DNA of 54,578 bases from Nemertoderma westbladi (Eukaryota > Xenacoelomorpha > Nemertodermatida > Nemertodermatidae): NCBI GenBank assembly GCA_032718475.1, contig JAUCBJ010007261.1, positions 1 through 54,578 on the forward strand, written 5' to 3'. The translations under genes and the position numbers were made by a program. Each line of letters begins with the position of its first letter. The first letter of the stretch is position 1. The notes beneath the pieces were generated by a model. The model saw only the letters and a list, made by a program, of their open reading frames with translations, did no database searches and was not told the DNA's origin. Shown in pieces: positions 21,432 to 32,390 of the stretch.

Positions 21432-23129
21432 CCTTTTGAACTTTGTTTAAAACCCGACAAGCTTTACAATTTGAGTTCTGGTATTCCAGTAAAAGAGGAA
21501 CAGGCAATTGAAATATTGGCTGTAAAGAAAAATGGAATAGAAGCATGTACAAAATTTACTACTGAAAGATTGGATAACTGTAATGTAAAGTTTTTTGACC
21601 CCATAACACGCATGAAGGTAACATTGTTCAAGGATACGGGAAGAAATATACAGATTAATGGAGCGGGGAAGACTAAAGTTGTAGAAGTAAATCGCAATAT
21701 ATTAGGTGCTCTTCTGGCACACAGTACTGCATCGGGAAAATTAATCGATTTTAAGAAAGCACTGGAATATCCACTTAGTCCTGTACCTCTGTCAGTCGCA
21801 TATCCAGACGGATCACCAAGAAAGACGACAAAGAGTCAACTCATGGATATTGTTCTATCATATAATGAAAACCAAATGACCAAAAATCAATTCGAGGAAA
21901 GTAATTTGAATGGTAATGTGAAGTGCTATATGCTCGATCTTATAGCAGAAATTAGAACCATCGTGTCGCCTGGCAAAACCTATGAAGATCTTGTGTTTGG
22001 AATTTTGAAGAAGATTCCAAAAGGAATAGACCGCATTGACATAATTGCAGACACCTACAATGATAAAAATTCCATAAAAATTACTGAGAGGCAAAGGCGA
22101 GGCACTTCGACAACCATACTCATTAAGTCACCGAAATCGATGCTGCCAAGAAATTTGTCTGATTTTCTTCTCAACAGTGACAATAAAAATAGACTTATTG
22201 ATATCATACAAGAACATATAGTATTCAACAAAGAGAGAATAATTGATGACCTCCAATGTAAATTTATATTATTTTCAAAGTACTGTTTATGTAGTAAGAT
22301 TGATAAAGATTCTGTTAACGAAGTTGAGTACTTGCAAAGCAATCAGGAGGAGGCAGATTCTAAAATCATTCTACACACTCAAGATGCTTTAAAACTTGGC
22401 TATTCACCAATACTAATACGTTCTCCTTCTGGGGATATTGATATTACTTTACTGTTAGTACATTTTTTTCGACATCCTCACGATCAAAACGTTATTTTAG
22501 ATAATGGAAGGAACAAATCCCGCAAGGTATTGCGAATTAGTGATTTCGAAATGCCAACAGAACTAAAAGACTGCATACTAGGAGTACACGCTTTTACAGG
22601 AAACGATCAGGTTTCATCATTCTTTGGAAAATCTAAAAAACGCTGTTGGAAGATAGCTGAAAAGCGTTCGAACTTCAGAAGAATATTTGCCGAGCTTGGA
22701 AGCTCGATAATATTAACTGCAGAGACGGAATTGGTGTTAGAGAAGTATGTGTGCTCACTGTATTCAACCAAACAAGAACAACATTGGACTGTCAATGAGC
22801 TTAGATACCAGATTTTTAATTTGCACTGCCTAAAGAAACATAGATGCCATGACTTGTCAACAATGCCCCCTTGTAAAAGAGTACTTAGTCTCCATATAAA
22901 ACGAGCCAACTATGTTGCTTACCTCTGGAAAGCATCACTAAATAGTATTATCGCGATAAATAGATTCACAGATCATGGCTGGAATGATGATGGATCCATC
23001 CACTGGTCGGATGAGTATTTCCCTTATGACATCAGCAATATTTTGATAAATTGTGACGAGGAACAAGAAAGCGGCAAAGATAGTGACGAAGATAGTGAAA
23101 CGAGCGATGAGGATGAAGCAAGTGATTAG
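21432..23129 (+). CDS. XPG/PIN-like transposon-encoded protein, element 2
   Basis: The frame is open from 21432 (TAG at 21429) to TAG at 23127-23129. No ATG lies near the start, and TTTATAG just before CCTTTTGAAC looks like a splice acceptor, so an upstream exon is likely. Landmarks of a large invertebrate transposon-protein family are LSSGIPVKEEQ (start), FFDPITRMK (about residue 55), KTTKSQLMDI, ITERQRRGTSTTIL, NQEEADSKIILH (about 302), IRSPSGDIDITLL (about 325), VHAFTGNDQVSSFFGKSKK (about 385), PPCKRVLSLHIKRANYVA and HGWNDDGSIHW (about 495). The Asp/Glu-rich motifs EEAD, SGDID and GND suit the acidic metal site of an XPG/FEN1-type or PIN nuclease. The tail is acidic (SGKDSDEDSETSDEDE) rather than Cys-rich as in relatives. 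It is intact over 552 codons and flanked by near-identical TIRs, so it is possibly functional. Confidence 0.7.
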   Translation, partial: PFELCLKPDKLYNLSSGIPVKEEQAIEILAVKKNGIEACTKFTTERLDNCNVKFFDPITRMKVTLFKDTGRNIQINGAGKTKVVEVNRNILGALLAHSTASGKLIDFKKALEYPLSPVPLSVAYPDGSPRKTTKSQLMDIVLSYNENQMTKNQFEESNLNGNVKCYMLDLIAEIRTIVSPGKTYEDLVFGILKKIPKGIDRIDIIADTYNDKNSIKITERQRRGTSTTILIKSPKSMLPRNLSDFLLNSDNKNRLIDIIQEHIVFNKERIIDDLQCKFILFSKYCLCSKIDKDSVNEVEYLQSNQEEADSKIILHTQDALKLGYSPILIRSPSGDIDITLLLVHFFRHPHDQNVILDNGRNKSRKVLRISDFEMPTELKDCILGVHAFTGNDQVSSFFGKSKKRCWKIAEKRSNFRRIFAELGSSIILTAETELVLEKYVCSLYSTKQEQHWTVNELRYQIFNLHCLKKHRCHDLSTMPPCKRVLSLHIKRANYVAYLWKASLNSIIAINRFTDHGWNDDGSIHWSDEYFPYDISNILINCDEEQESGKDSDEDSETSDEDEASD

Positions 23130-23918
23130 TTTAGGACAACTTTCATGATTCATTTGGCATTATTGCCAATGCATTTACATTATACTGTATTAGTAGTAAT
23201 ATATTATATTTATTGATAATTACTAAAATTAAATAGTTAAATAAGCAGCAAAGTTCTGGCGACAAGGCAGAAAGGCTCTGCAAATCTGATTGCACTACCG
23301 GATGCTAAACTTACTACGTATATGTGGAGACATACTGTAGGACAGTGAAGTAGAACATGATGTTCGTCCTGTACAGCTGAGTTGTCGCACTGACAGACTA
23401 ATGAAGAATTCTAATGAAGAATTAAGTAACTTATAAACAGGAGTGTTTGCATTCTTTACATAATTTGAATATACAGTGGAAGGAATATCCATCCATATTT
23501 ATGTTCTTAAGCATTTATGTAATAAATTTTTTCCGAGCCTTAAGAATACATTATACATACCTTAATGGTGGAACCCCCAATTATACTAAACCGAGATCTA
23601 TAAGAGTTTGTACACGGACATTTAATAGTATTTTACCATCCTACACGCCTTCCAATGTTGATATATTTATTACCTTACAGAAAACTATATAAGATATTAC
23701 CTTTCCTTTAATACACCCGATTTACTGATATACCTACTTACTTATATTGTAATATATTCATTGATTGCATGGCATTTCTGTTCTGTACGTTTCGTTTATG
23801 GCAAATTATATTCCCTCTGGTAAACAAAATTTGTTGCTGTTAAATAAATAATTATAATTATATTGAAGAAATGACAATTTATTTTAGTAAATATTATTTT
23901 CCTATTTGCTAAGAATAT
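23130..23918. other. 3' region of the nuclease ORF, no further gene assigned
   Basis: AT-rich. A plus-strand frame at 23447-23692 (with LNGGTPNYTKPRSIRVCTRT) and the stretch 23260-23440 have mildly coding-like composition, but no motif could be matched. AATAAA signals occur at about 23240 and 23843. Confidence 0.35.
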
Positions 23919-24370
23919 TATAACTTTGCTTCGGTTTTTGTCACAACATAATAAGATACTGTAGTAGAAAAGTTTGAAAGCGAAAGTATAAATTCTGACT
24001 CTCGGAATATCAGTTCCATCTTTGTATTATTTATCTAGGGAGCCCACAACCGGAGTGCCACCGATTAATTGTTCGGGTAACACTAGATCTTTGAACAATG
24101 AGTACAGTTCAGGAGGATCTGTCATAAGAATTTGCAACGATCTGTATAACTTTGCTTCGGTTTTTGTCACAACATAATAAGATACTGTAGTAGAAAAGTT
24201 TGAAAGCGAAAGTATAAATTCTGACTCTCGGAATATCAGTTCCATCTTTGTATTATTTATCTAGGGAGCCCACAACCGGAGTGCCACCGATTAATTGTTC
24301 GGGTAACACTAGATCTTTGAACAATGAGTACAGTTCAGGAGGATCTGTCATAAGAATTTGCAACGATCTG
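23919..24370. repeat. 226-bp tandem duplication in element 2
   Basis: 23919-24144 and 24145-24370 are nearly identical head-to-tail copies (TATAACTTTGCTTCGG...GCAACGATCTGT). On the minus strand the duplicated block carries the C-terminal end of an ORF, so the duplication repeats its last exon-like segment. Confidence 0.9.
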
Positions 24371-24410
24371 TGACTCAGTTTATTTATAAGCGCATGAATT
24401 TTGTATAATA
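24027..24410 (-). pseudogene. Minus-strand ORF end in element 2, unknown
   Basis: Reading from about 24410 the peptide ALINKLSHRSLQIL leads into MTDPPELYSLFKDLVLPEQL and ends GGTPVVGSLDK with a stop. The 226-bp duplication repeats this end (second stop at 24027-24029), with the fused frame between carrying ELIFRESEFILSLSNF. It is convergent with the nuclease ORF. The family is not recognised; it may be the last exon of a second transposon protein. Confidence 0.35.
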
Positions 24411-25062
24411 CATTAAAAAACAATTAATATAATGTAAGGAATCGCCTACACTGGTACACAACATAGGCCTACAGTACATATAGTTGCCTAGTAACTGTAG
24501 TAAATATTTCCAAATGTCAGAGAGTATACTTTCTCTGAATATTCTCTGATTATCGTTTCCCCGATAATAATCGGGCTAATTGACTAGGAGGATTTAGTAC
24601 TCATCCAAAATGAGTTGCATGGGAGAATGCAGAAATAATTAGCGCAAATTTTGATACATGTTTGAACGTGTTAAACCAAAGTAGCTACATTTTATGGCAG
24701 TTAATGTAAATGTTGGTTTCTTAAAAAAAGTGAAAGTATTTTGTTCTCATGTAAATTTATCGCATTTAAAAAATAAAAGTGGCGATATATTTGTATTTAA
24801 ATTAATCGCCGGTCTTCCCTCTATAAGAAAAATGTTCAATTGAAAAAAATGATTGCATTTATATTCAACCAGAGGGCCCAACATAGAGTTAGGTAGGGGT
24901 CGGCTAGCTAGCTTGTTTTTGGCCTGTAGTTCTAGAATGCAAATTAGCTATACCGATCACCAACTGTGTTCTGACGTCTAACATGGTCCTCCATCCAAAA
25001 ATAATAGTCTCGTTAATTTACCGAAGGTATTGCGCTTAACGCCGCCAGAGCCCGTACTATTA

Positions 25063-25256
25063 TAATAATAATAAAATAAATAATTATATGTACTGGAAAA
25101 AGGTTAATTACTGTCATGGGTAAAGGGTTCGGTGGCAACATTATAGGGAAAATGGGCTTAAAGCCGCACCACGCATAGTGGGGGGCAGGGACCTGAATGA
25201 CGACACTATATTCCAGGACATGGTTCACGTAGAGCCTATCTCACCTATACAAATAA
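25063..25256. other. Spacer between element 2 and the 126-bp repeat
   Basis: It starts with a TAA/TAATAATAA run at the target site, then unique sequence. No gene. Confidence 0.5.
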
Positions 25257-25735
25257 TGTCCATTGCAACTACATAACGTATGGGCTGCAGAAAAACAATA
25301 CAAAAACTAATGTCCCCAGATGTGCGCAAGGGACAGTATTTAGAACGGTGTGTTTTCGTCAATATATAAAAAATTTTCTTAATGTCCATTGCAACTACAT
25401 AACGTATGGGCTGCAGAAAAACAATACAAAAACTAATGTCCCCAGATGTGCGCAAGGGACAGTATTTAGAACGGTGTGTTTTCGTCAATATATAAAAAAT
25501 TTTCTTAATGTCCATTGCAACTACATAACGTATGGGCTGCAGAAAAACAATACAAAAACTAATGTCCCCAGATGTGCGCAAGGGACAGTATTTAGAACGG
25601 TGTGTTTTCGTCAATATATAAAAAATTTTCTTAATGTCCATTGCAACTACATAACGTAGGGGCTGCAGAAAAACAATACAAAAACTAATGTCCCCAGATG
25701 TGCGCAAGGGACAGTATTTGGAACGGTGTGTTTTT
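25257..25735. repeat. 126-bp tandem repeat, about 3.8 copies
   Basis: TGTCCATTGCAACTACATAA starts at 25257, 25383, 25509 and 25635, so the period is exactly 126 bp (42 codons). Copies are almost identical (TATGGGCTGC against TAGGGGCTGC in the last). Frames of 100-160 codons stay open on both strands because the period is a multiple of three. I see no start or regulatory signal and treat it as a tandem repeat. Confidence 0.95.
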
Positions 25736-26636
25736 GTTAAATTATTATATAAGGCCTATTCTTAGCGTCTATTGCTCTTACAATACGTACTGTAGAAGGG
25801 TCCAAATAATTGTAAAGCATAAAATTCATAATTAATATAATTAAATGATAAGAGTTATATCATTAATTGTTGTGCGCCACTATATTTGTATTTATACAAC
25901 CTAAAATTAATTAGTCTTCCCGCAGAAAAAAATAATATTTTGAGCAGTGATGGCAGTATTACGGTTTATTTCTTGAAACTGCAAGTATTTTCAAAACAAA
26001 TTGCTACATGCTTGCTAACTTGTACGCATTGATACAGGGGGAATTGTTCAGCGCTATCGCTATCGACTAAGTGAAAACCCATTGTTATAGTAAATGAGTA
26101 AACTATGGAAACTTGTATCACAAGTAGTCTTTAGGTAACTAATAGAGAAATATTAACTTTTACAATAATTATTCACGAGTGTAAAAGAACACTATCTCTT
26201 TGTACTGTACTGACCTGGCCAAGTATTCCAATTACTAGAATCATATCCATGAAGTTGCATAAAAACAAAGCATTTCAGTTTCCTTTTCCATATACTGTAT
26301 GTGTTACACTACAGTAGTTGTGGACTGTGGACATTAATTTTCGTATGTGTCTTGACCCCAGTTGGGGTTTGTGGACATCACTAAACACACTCAGGCACAA
26401 CACACATAATTATGACGTCACCAAAAGCAATGTCCGCACAGTGAATGTAAAAAAATGATTTTTGAAATATTGGAAAAATTTTAAATTTTGAAAAGCAAAC
26501 ATTTCCCATTACTTATTAGGAAGCTAATTTGAAAATTTGAAGGATTTTCATTGGATAGTTCTCTAGATATTTAATAAATAAGTACGTCCACAGATCCCTT
26601 GGTTGTGAGCTTGTCCACAGAATCCATAGTTAACCC
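25736..26636. other. Unique AT-rich DNA
   Basis: No coding motifs recognised in these 900 bases. Confidence 0.5.
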
Positions 26637-27100
26637 GTATAGGTGTGTGTGTAACATCCTAAGCTTAAGGTCCTTGGTTGGGCAATTCGGTGGGGATTGG
26701 TGTGTGTGTAACATCCTCAGCTTAAGGTCCTTGGTTGGGCAATTCGGTGAGGATTGATGTGTGTATGTAACATCCTCAGCTTAAAGTCCTTGGTTGGGCA
26801 ATTCGGTGGGGATTGATGTGTGTTTAACATCCTCAGCTTAAGGTCCTTGGTTGGGCAATTCGGTGGGGATTGGTGTGTGTGTAACATCCTCAGCTTAAGG
26901 TCCTTGGTTGGGCAATTCGGTGGGGATTGGTGTGTGTGTAACATCCTCAGCTTAAGGTCCTTGGTTGGGCAATTCGGTGAGGATTGATGTGTGTATGTAA
27001 CATCCTCAGCTTAAGGTCCTTGGTTGGGCAATTCGGTGAGGATTGGTGTGTGTGTAACATCCTCAGCTTAAGGTCCTTGGTTGGGCAATTCGGTGGGGAC
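26637..27100. repeat. 57-bp satellite, second locus, about 8 copies
   Basis: Same unit as 1157-3840 (CAGCTTAAGGTCCTTGGTTG then GGCAATTCGGTGGGGATT). It begins at GTATAGGTGTGTGTGTAAC and ends abruptly at CGGTGGGGACACTCAACCC. Variants GATTGATGTGTG and TGTTTAACAT are mostly private to this locus, so the two arrays have evolved separately. Confidence 0.95.
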
Positions 27101-28137
27101 ACTCAACCCGACTCAACTCTACCCTATACCCCAAACATACATTTATTGCCAGACCAGTCCTGAGTCTTTGTGCTTCACCCTAAGCTACTATTTTATATCT
27201 TACTTACTGGTAGAGCTACAATAGTGGGTCGCCACTATTGGCTACATGCGGTGCAGTAAAATAACAGGTTCGTGGGGCATCGCGCTGCAAGCGAAATTTG
27301 GCAAAAATTGCCAAAAAGTAAATTTGATCTGGAGACAAAAGTATTTGTACGTAATTTTCAAAAATATTGAAACTTTTCAATAAAATTTTGTTAAAAATAG
27401 TTATAAAGTAGTTAAAAATAGTTAAATAAATAAAACAGTTAAAAAAATCTGTCTGTCTTGCAACTCCCCTTGCATATACAGATATCATCACATCACGCCC
27501 TCAGCTTTTCCCAATGCCCGTGGTTATCAACCTTATCCTCAACTACTACTAATAATAATAATTAGGAATTTTCACACTGCCTTTCTTAACTCTCAATTAC
27601 TTAATTATTAACTCCATGTAGGATGTAGGGCCTCTTAATATTTTTTTGTCATCTTATCATTTAACACCCTTTTACCCCATTGGGGAGTGTAAAGAAATAT
27701 TACTATAGTATATATTTTTCAAATTTTTATACATATTTCATTTCATAATATTGATAGTTTAAGTTCTGTTAGTGCTGAACAAGTACAGTATCCAATACAT
27801 ATTCATAAATTGTATTAAAATAATAAAAAATTGTTATACAAAACCAGTAGGTCTACTGCTAACTAACTATGTTAAAAGATATGTGAATAAAAATACCCAG
27901 CTAAGTACATTGATTTAATCAATAATATAAAATGGATTTTAAGGTGAATAAATTATAAATGTTATTGAAATCAGAGCCTTTATTACCATCACATAGTACA
28001 CAGTTTCAGTATATGGTTTCATGGTTTCAGTATATGGATCATCAGTAGTGGAGAGTACCAGGATTCCAGAACAGTCCTCATTCATACCTTTTGTGTGCCA
28101 AATAACACCTAACGTGTTAATCCAATTGTGTAAGGTG
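27101..28137. other. Unique AT-rich DNA
   Basis: No gene recognised. A minus-strand open frame at 27216-27491 has low complexity (Phe/Ile/Asn) and no motif. Confidence 0.5.
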
Positions 28138-28141
28138 TTAA

Positions 28142-31074
28142 GGGGGGGGGGGGGGGGGGGTAGCGTGTTTTTGGTCAAAATTTTCGAATTTTCATTTTCA
28201 ATCCTATCTTGTAGAGAATTTAACGGGGAATCTGAATCTGATTTTGGTTTGTTCATAGCTTTATTAGTTTTAAAGATATAAGATAGTCAGGTCCGCTAAT
28301 CGCTTAGCAGCTTAGCTCTAGTATAGTTTTATTTCTGTTTCATTATTTACTTTGCTGTTATATGCCTATTAGCCACCAGGTATTCTTCATTATTCAGTAG
28401 GCCTGCTTTGCTTTTGATTGTAAATATGATAACAGATAGTGTCATAAGTATTATAAAATACAATGCCATTTAAGAAGCGTCGGTAACAGATTAGACTTCT
28501 ATGGAAGGATCGAAGATCAGAAAAAACTGTATAGAGTGTAAAGAAGGAATTTCTAATAGTAAAAGAAAAACAATTACTAAACTAAATGCATTACATACTA
28601 TAAAATCGTACAAGAAGGAGAAGATTACCAGTGTAGGATATCAACTGCTCCATCTATCAAGTTTACGGGAAGCTATAGAACTGGCCCATTCCTCTGGTGG
28701 TTGTAATGGAGTTATTAATCTATCATCTGCGAAAGTCATTGGTATTGACAATAGAATCGAGATTAGCTGTGTAAGATGTCAATTTACACATCTGATGACA
28801 TGTGGACCACGATTAGATCCAAAACTTCCAATATCGTCATCCAGTAAACAGTTGAATACTCGTGTTGCTTATGCAATTACTGAATTGGGTCTTGGACTTG
28901 AGGCCATATATACAATTGCAGAGATTCTTGATATGCCTTGTAAAATGGCCAAAACAACATTTTCCTCATATGTGAAAGAACTGTCTGACATCTATGATGA
29001 GGTTGTGACGGAGACATTAGCTGAGGCTCGGTGCGAACTACGCAATGATAAGCATAATGTCCCAGTAGCATTAAGTGGAGATGCTTCCTGGCATAAACGC
29101 GGCCATACATCTTTATATGGAATTGGATATGTAATAGCGATGGATTCTGGGAAAGTGTTGGATTATGATATACGGTCAAAGATCTGCCAAGAGGCTGAGT
29201 TTCATAGTAAAGAGAAAGAAACTGATAAGTACAAGGCATGACATCTGGAACATATCAAAACATGCCCAGACTGCAGTAATTTGTTCACTGGTTCAAGCGG
29301 TTCCATGGAACCCGCGATTATGAAAGAAATATTTGAAAGATCTAATAGCCTCCGTAATGATGATAGTCATGGTCTAAGATATTCTCACTTCATAAGTGAT
29401 GGGGGCACTAATAGCTTTTCTGCAGTTTCTTCTGTATATGGTGTTTCCAAACAGTGTAAGAAATACTTAGAGATGAGCGAGGGGGAAAAACAGTCATTCA
29501 ATGAAACTACCACTGGTATCCAATATTGGCAAGATCATGAGGATGGTAAAGTAAAATGTGAATGTGTAACCAAAGTAGATTGTATCAACCATGTGCAAAA
29601 ATGGGACCACAAAGCACTACGAGATGTTGCCCTAACCAAGGGTAAACTGGATGATGGAAAGTTTGTTGGTGATGCTTCTCATCGATTGACTCATGCGACA
29701 TGTGCCAAACTGGCATCTTACTATGGAAAAGCGATTCGCAGCAATTCCATAGAATGAAGGAAGAAACAAAACCAGTGCATATCAAACGAATGCAGAATGC
29801 AATACTGGCTTCATTCCGACATTGTATCATGCATGGAACAGGAAGAGACCGTCATAACTACTGCCCTAAAGGAGATAACTCGTGGTGCCAGTACCAACGA
29901 ACTGGAGTTCCACCAACCCACATCATTTGGATGCAGTGTTCTTGGAACTATTACTGCCCATATTCAAGAGATTTTATGATAGGAAGCTATTAGAACGGTG
30001 TCTACCAGCATATACCCAAAATCAAAATGAAAGTATTCATGGAATGGTGTGGAATCGTGTCCCAAAACACCGATTCTTTGGTCCTGAACGAATCAAATTA
30101 GCTGTTCGGAGCACTTTGGTATCCTTCAATAAAGGGTCATATGGAAGACAACTTGTTCTAGCTAAGATTAATAAACAAACTCTAGAAACTAGACATAGAA
30201 CATCAAGATCTTCAATTTCATTGACAATTCGAAGGGACATAAGAAGGGCAAAGAAGGTTCGAGATGCTGCGAAGAAGAAGATAAATCATAAGCAGCGAAA
30301 GATGTTAGAAGCGAGAGCAAAATATGGTGAATTATCTTATGTCGCAGGTGGATTTGGTGGACTTTGATGATCATTCTGATAAACATTTGTGTTGGTAATG
30401 ATTATTTCTATATTACACTTGTCTAGTAACTATGCATTAGTGAAAGCATGTCCTAATCTAATCATTTGAACCAGTATTTTAGTATCCAATGTTGATTAAA
30501 TGTCTTCGTAGTATTCAATCGCGTTTTACAGAAAATGACATTTTTACTCATCGGAGATCACCTAAGAGGTAACTTTGTTCTCTGCGAAAAGAGCTTTTGA
30601 ATGAGCCTAGAATGAACTTCATACGACCACTAGAACTGGAGATTATACATTTTGAAGATCTCCGATTAGCGATAAATCTATTCCGTGTAATCCCGCATAG
30701 ACCACAGAGTCACAAAATTGAGTCCCGTTATTGTTCCGGAGACATGAAGTTGTCTTACAAACGGACTAGTAGGTCCAATAATCATAAAAAATACCTTCTC
30801 AATTAAAATTTTGTGCTCTTTCTCATGGAGACATCCAATTGGCACCACTGAGAAAAGAAATTTGCATAAATTGAATGCAAACCCCAAACTTCATCACATT
30901 TACCAATATTGCGATATATCGGAGCCAGTATTTTCTATCCCAGATATCTCGAAAAAAAGCAAGATATGGGAAAACCGTTTCCATATTTGGACTCAGCATG
31001 AAATTCTGCATCAAATAGGATATGTTTCAAAAATTCGACTTTTTGGTCAGAAAACGCGCTCCCCCCCCCCCCCC
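28142..31074. mobile_element. Mutator/Kolobok-like DNA transposon with G-run termini
   Basis: It is flanked by TTAA (28138-28141 and 31075-31078). The left end is G19 followed by TAGCGTGTTTTTGGTCAAAA; the right end, read inward, is G14 followed by AGCGCGTTTTCTGACCAAAA, and both continue into TCGAATTTT. The inverted ends are about 45 bp. Inside is a broken transposase (28501-30367). The transposase resembles the Mutator-like domain common in arthropod and other animal genomes, while a TTAA target is typical of Kolobok and piggyBac and unusual for Mutator (8-11 bp). I therefore keep the superfamily open. Confidence 0.75.
28501..30367 (+). pseudogene. DDE transposase, Mutator-like type, broken
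   Basis: Three reading-frame segments form one protein of about 620 residues. 28501-29757 is in one frame, interrupted by TGA at 29239-29241 where relatives have Trp. Then about 29745-29910 lies in a second frame and 29882-30367 in a third. Landmarks are a Cys-rich start (NCIECKEG), SCVRCQF, then ALSGDASWHKRGHTSLYGIG (first catalytic Asp in GDASW), KTCPDCSNLFTGSSGSMEPA, SHFISDGGTNSFSAV (second Asp), CINHVQK (His), ASYYGKAIRSNS, YCPKGDNSWCQYQ, and TQNQNESIHGMVWNRVPK (likely catalytic Glu). It ends YVAGGFGG. One nonsense change and two frameshifts make it inactive, but motif preservation shows it is fairly recent. Confidence 0.8.
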
Positions 31075-31078
31075 TTAA

Positions 31079-32390
31079 TCCCTTAATTACTCACACCATT
31101 TCTGTGCGATAATCTCTCAAAAGTATGCAAAATATTATTTTCATCAAATGAAGATTTTATAAAATATTATGAAAGGATTACTTTTCCAGTCATTATATGG
31201 CACCAACAGTCTATTGTTAACCCATATGTAAGTAATGAAACCAATCCTAATTGGCTAAATATGTTTCTTGCTGCATTTTCATTGGTTATTTAACTGTTTA
31301 CTCACTTCCTAATAAATTAAATAAATTATTTTAAAAATTTTATCACAACTGAAGTATTCATCAACAACTCTTAAATATTCATAACTTTCATGTTTTACAT
31401 TTGATTTGATTTACATTTGCAGACAATATAAAACAATATCTCTCCTCCTACAGAGTGATAGAGTTTTACATATTACACAGGTAGATAGATCTCACATTAC
31501 TAAACAAACAGTTGTGTTCTGGCATTTATTGTCAGTATGTGTTGTGTAGAGCTATACAGGCATAGGTATTTGCAGTGTAAATATTTCAGTTTAACCGGAA
31601 TCATAATTGGTAGTGTACACGTCATTATTCTTCTATTCTTCTGATAATTTGTCATTAATATATCAGAAAAGCAAAACCAGCAGGATCCATCTTGTAATTA
31701 TAGTAGCGAAAGTGGCACCAGTGATGGTGAGTGTGCAATAGAATTACTCAATCAGGTTATGCAAGTTACATTTTTCATCTCCCACTAGACTCAAAGACTG
31801 TTCTCAAATACAAGAACTCATTCCCTTTCTTATGACATGTAACATTTCACCAGATAGGTCATTGTTTGTGAGAATGTCCATTTATTTAATTGTACATTTA
31901 TTACCAATTTATTAGCATTGTTAACAATATTATTTGTAGGTGGTTATTGTATTACTTTTTTTCTTATTTAATTATATTTTTCCTTATATATATAGGCCTA
32001 TTCAAGTACTTTCATTGTCGTACTTAAAATGGTAAATTGGAAAGTGGGTTTAGGTTGCCACAACATAATAAGATTAAACATCTTAAAATGCAATACTGAA
32101 CATGAAGGCTTCCCACATAATGTTTTAGTAGAAGTAGACTCTCATGTAAAACATTTACGTAGTTAATGAATACATAAAATACAAGGATAACTCTATATAT
32201 TTGTATAGGACAAATGGGAATTATTAGATGAATGATATTAAAAATTATCATAAATTATTTTTTATTACTTTGGTTATAATTTATCAGATGCAGCAACCTT
32301 TACTTACAATCCACCAGATACATAGCAAAAAAAACAGGCTTAACATCACTATGTACAATTTACCATTCTCAGTTTTTAGAACCCTGCCTT
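31079..32390. other. AT-rich DNA with a possible small exon
   Basis: At about 31669-31728 an ATATATCAG acceptor-like site is followed by a short open stretch (EKQNQQDPSCNYSSESGTSD in one frame) and GTGAGT, a good donor. It is too short for a call. The rest is AT-rich without motifs. Confidence 0.2.

Larger units (their letters stand above)
20655..25059. mobile_element. Academ-like DNA transposon, element 2 (young)
   Basis: Inverted ends of exactly 571 bp each (20655-21225 and 24489-25059) with about six mismatches and no indels, so the insertion is recent. The ends start TAGTACGGGCTCTGGCGG. A TTA target duplication flanks them (20652-20654, 25060-25062). The element is 4405 bp and contains an intact 552-codon nuclease-like ORF on the plus strand and, near the right end, a minus-strand ORF piece inside a 226-bp tandem duplication. 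The combination of 3-bp duplication and XPG-like protein points to Academ. No separate transposase is evident at this length, so it may be a deletion derivative mobilised in trans, or the known ORF may be part of the machinery. Confidence 0.75.

Noticed and set aside
21464-23153. Minus-strand frames of 71-100 codons within the nuclease-like gene
   Set aside because: Shadows of the plus-strand 552-codon ORF, which has the recognisable motifs.
25225-25707. 160-codon minus-strand repeat frame (and its plus-strand counterpart)
   Set aside because: Product of a 126-bp tandem repeat with period divisible by three; no start context, no homologue, open on both strands.
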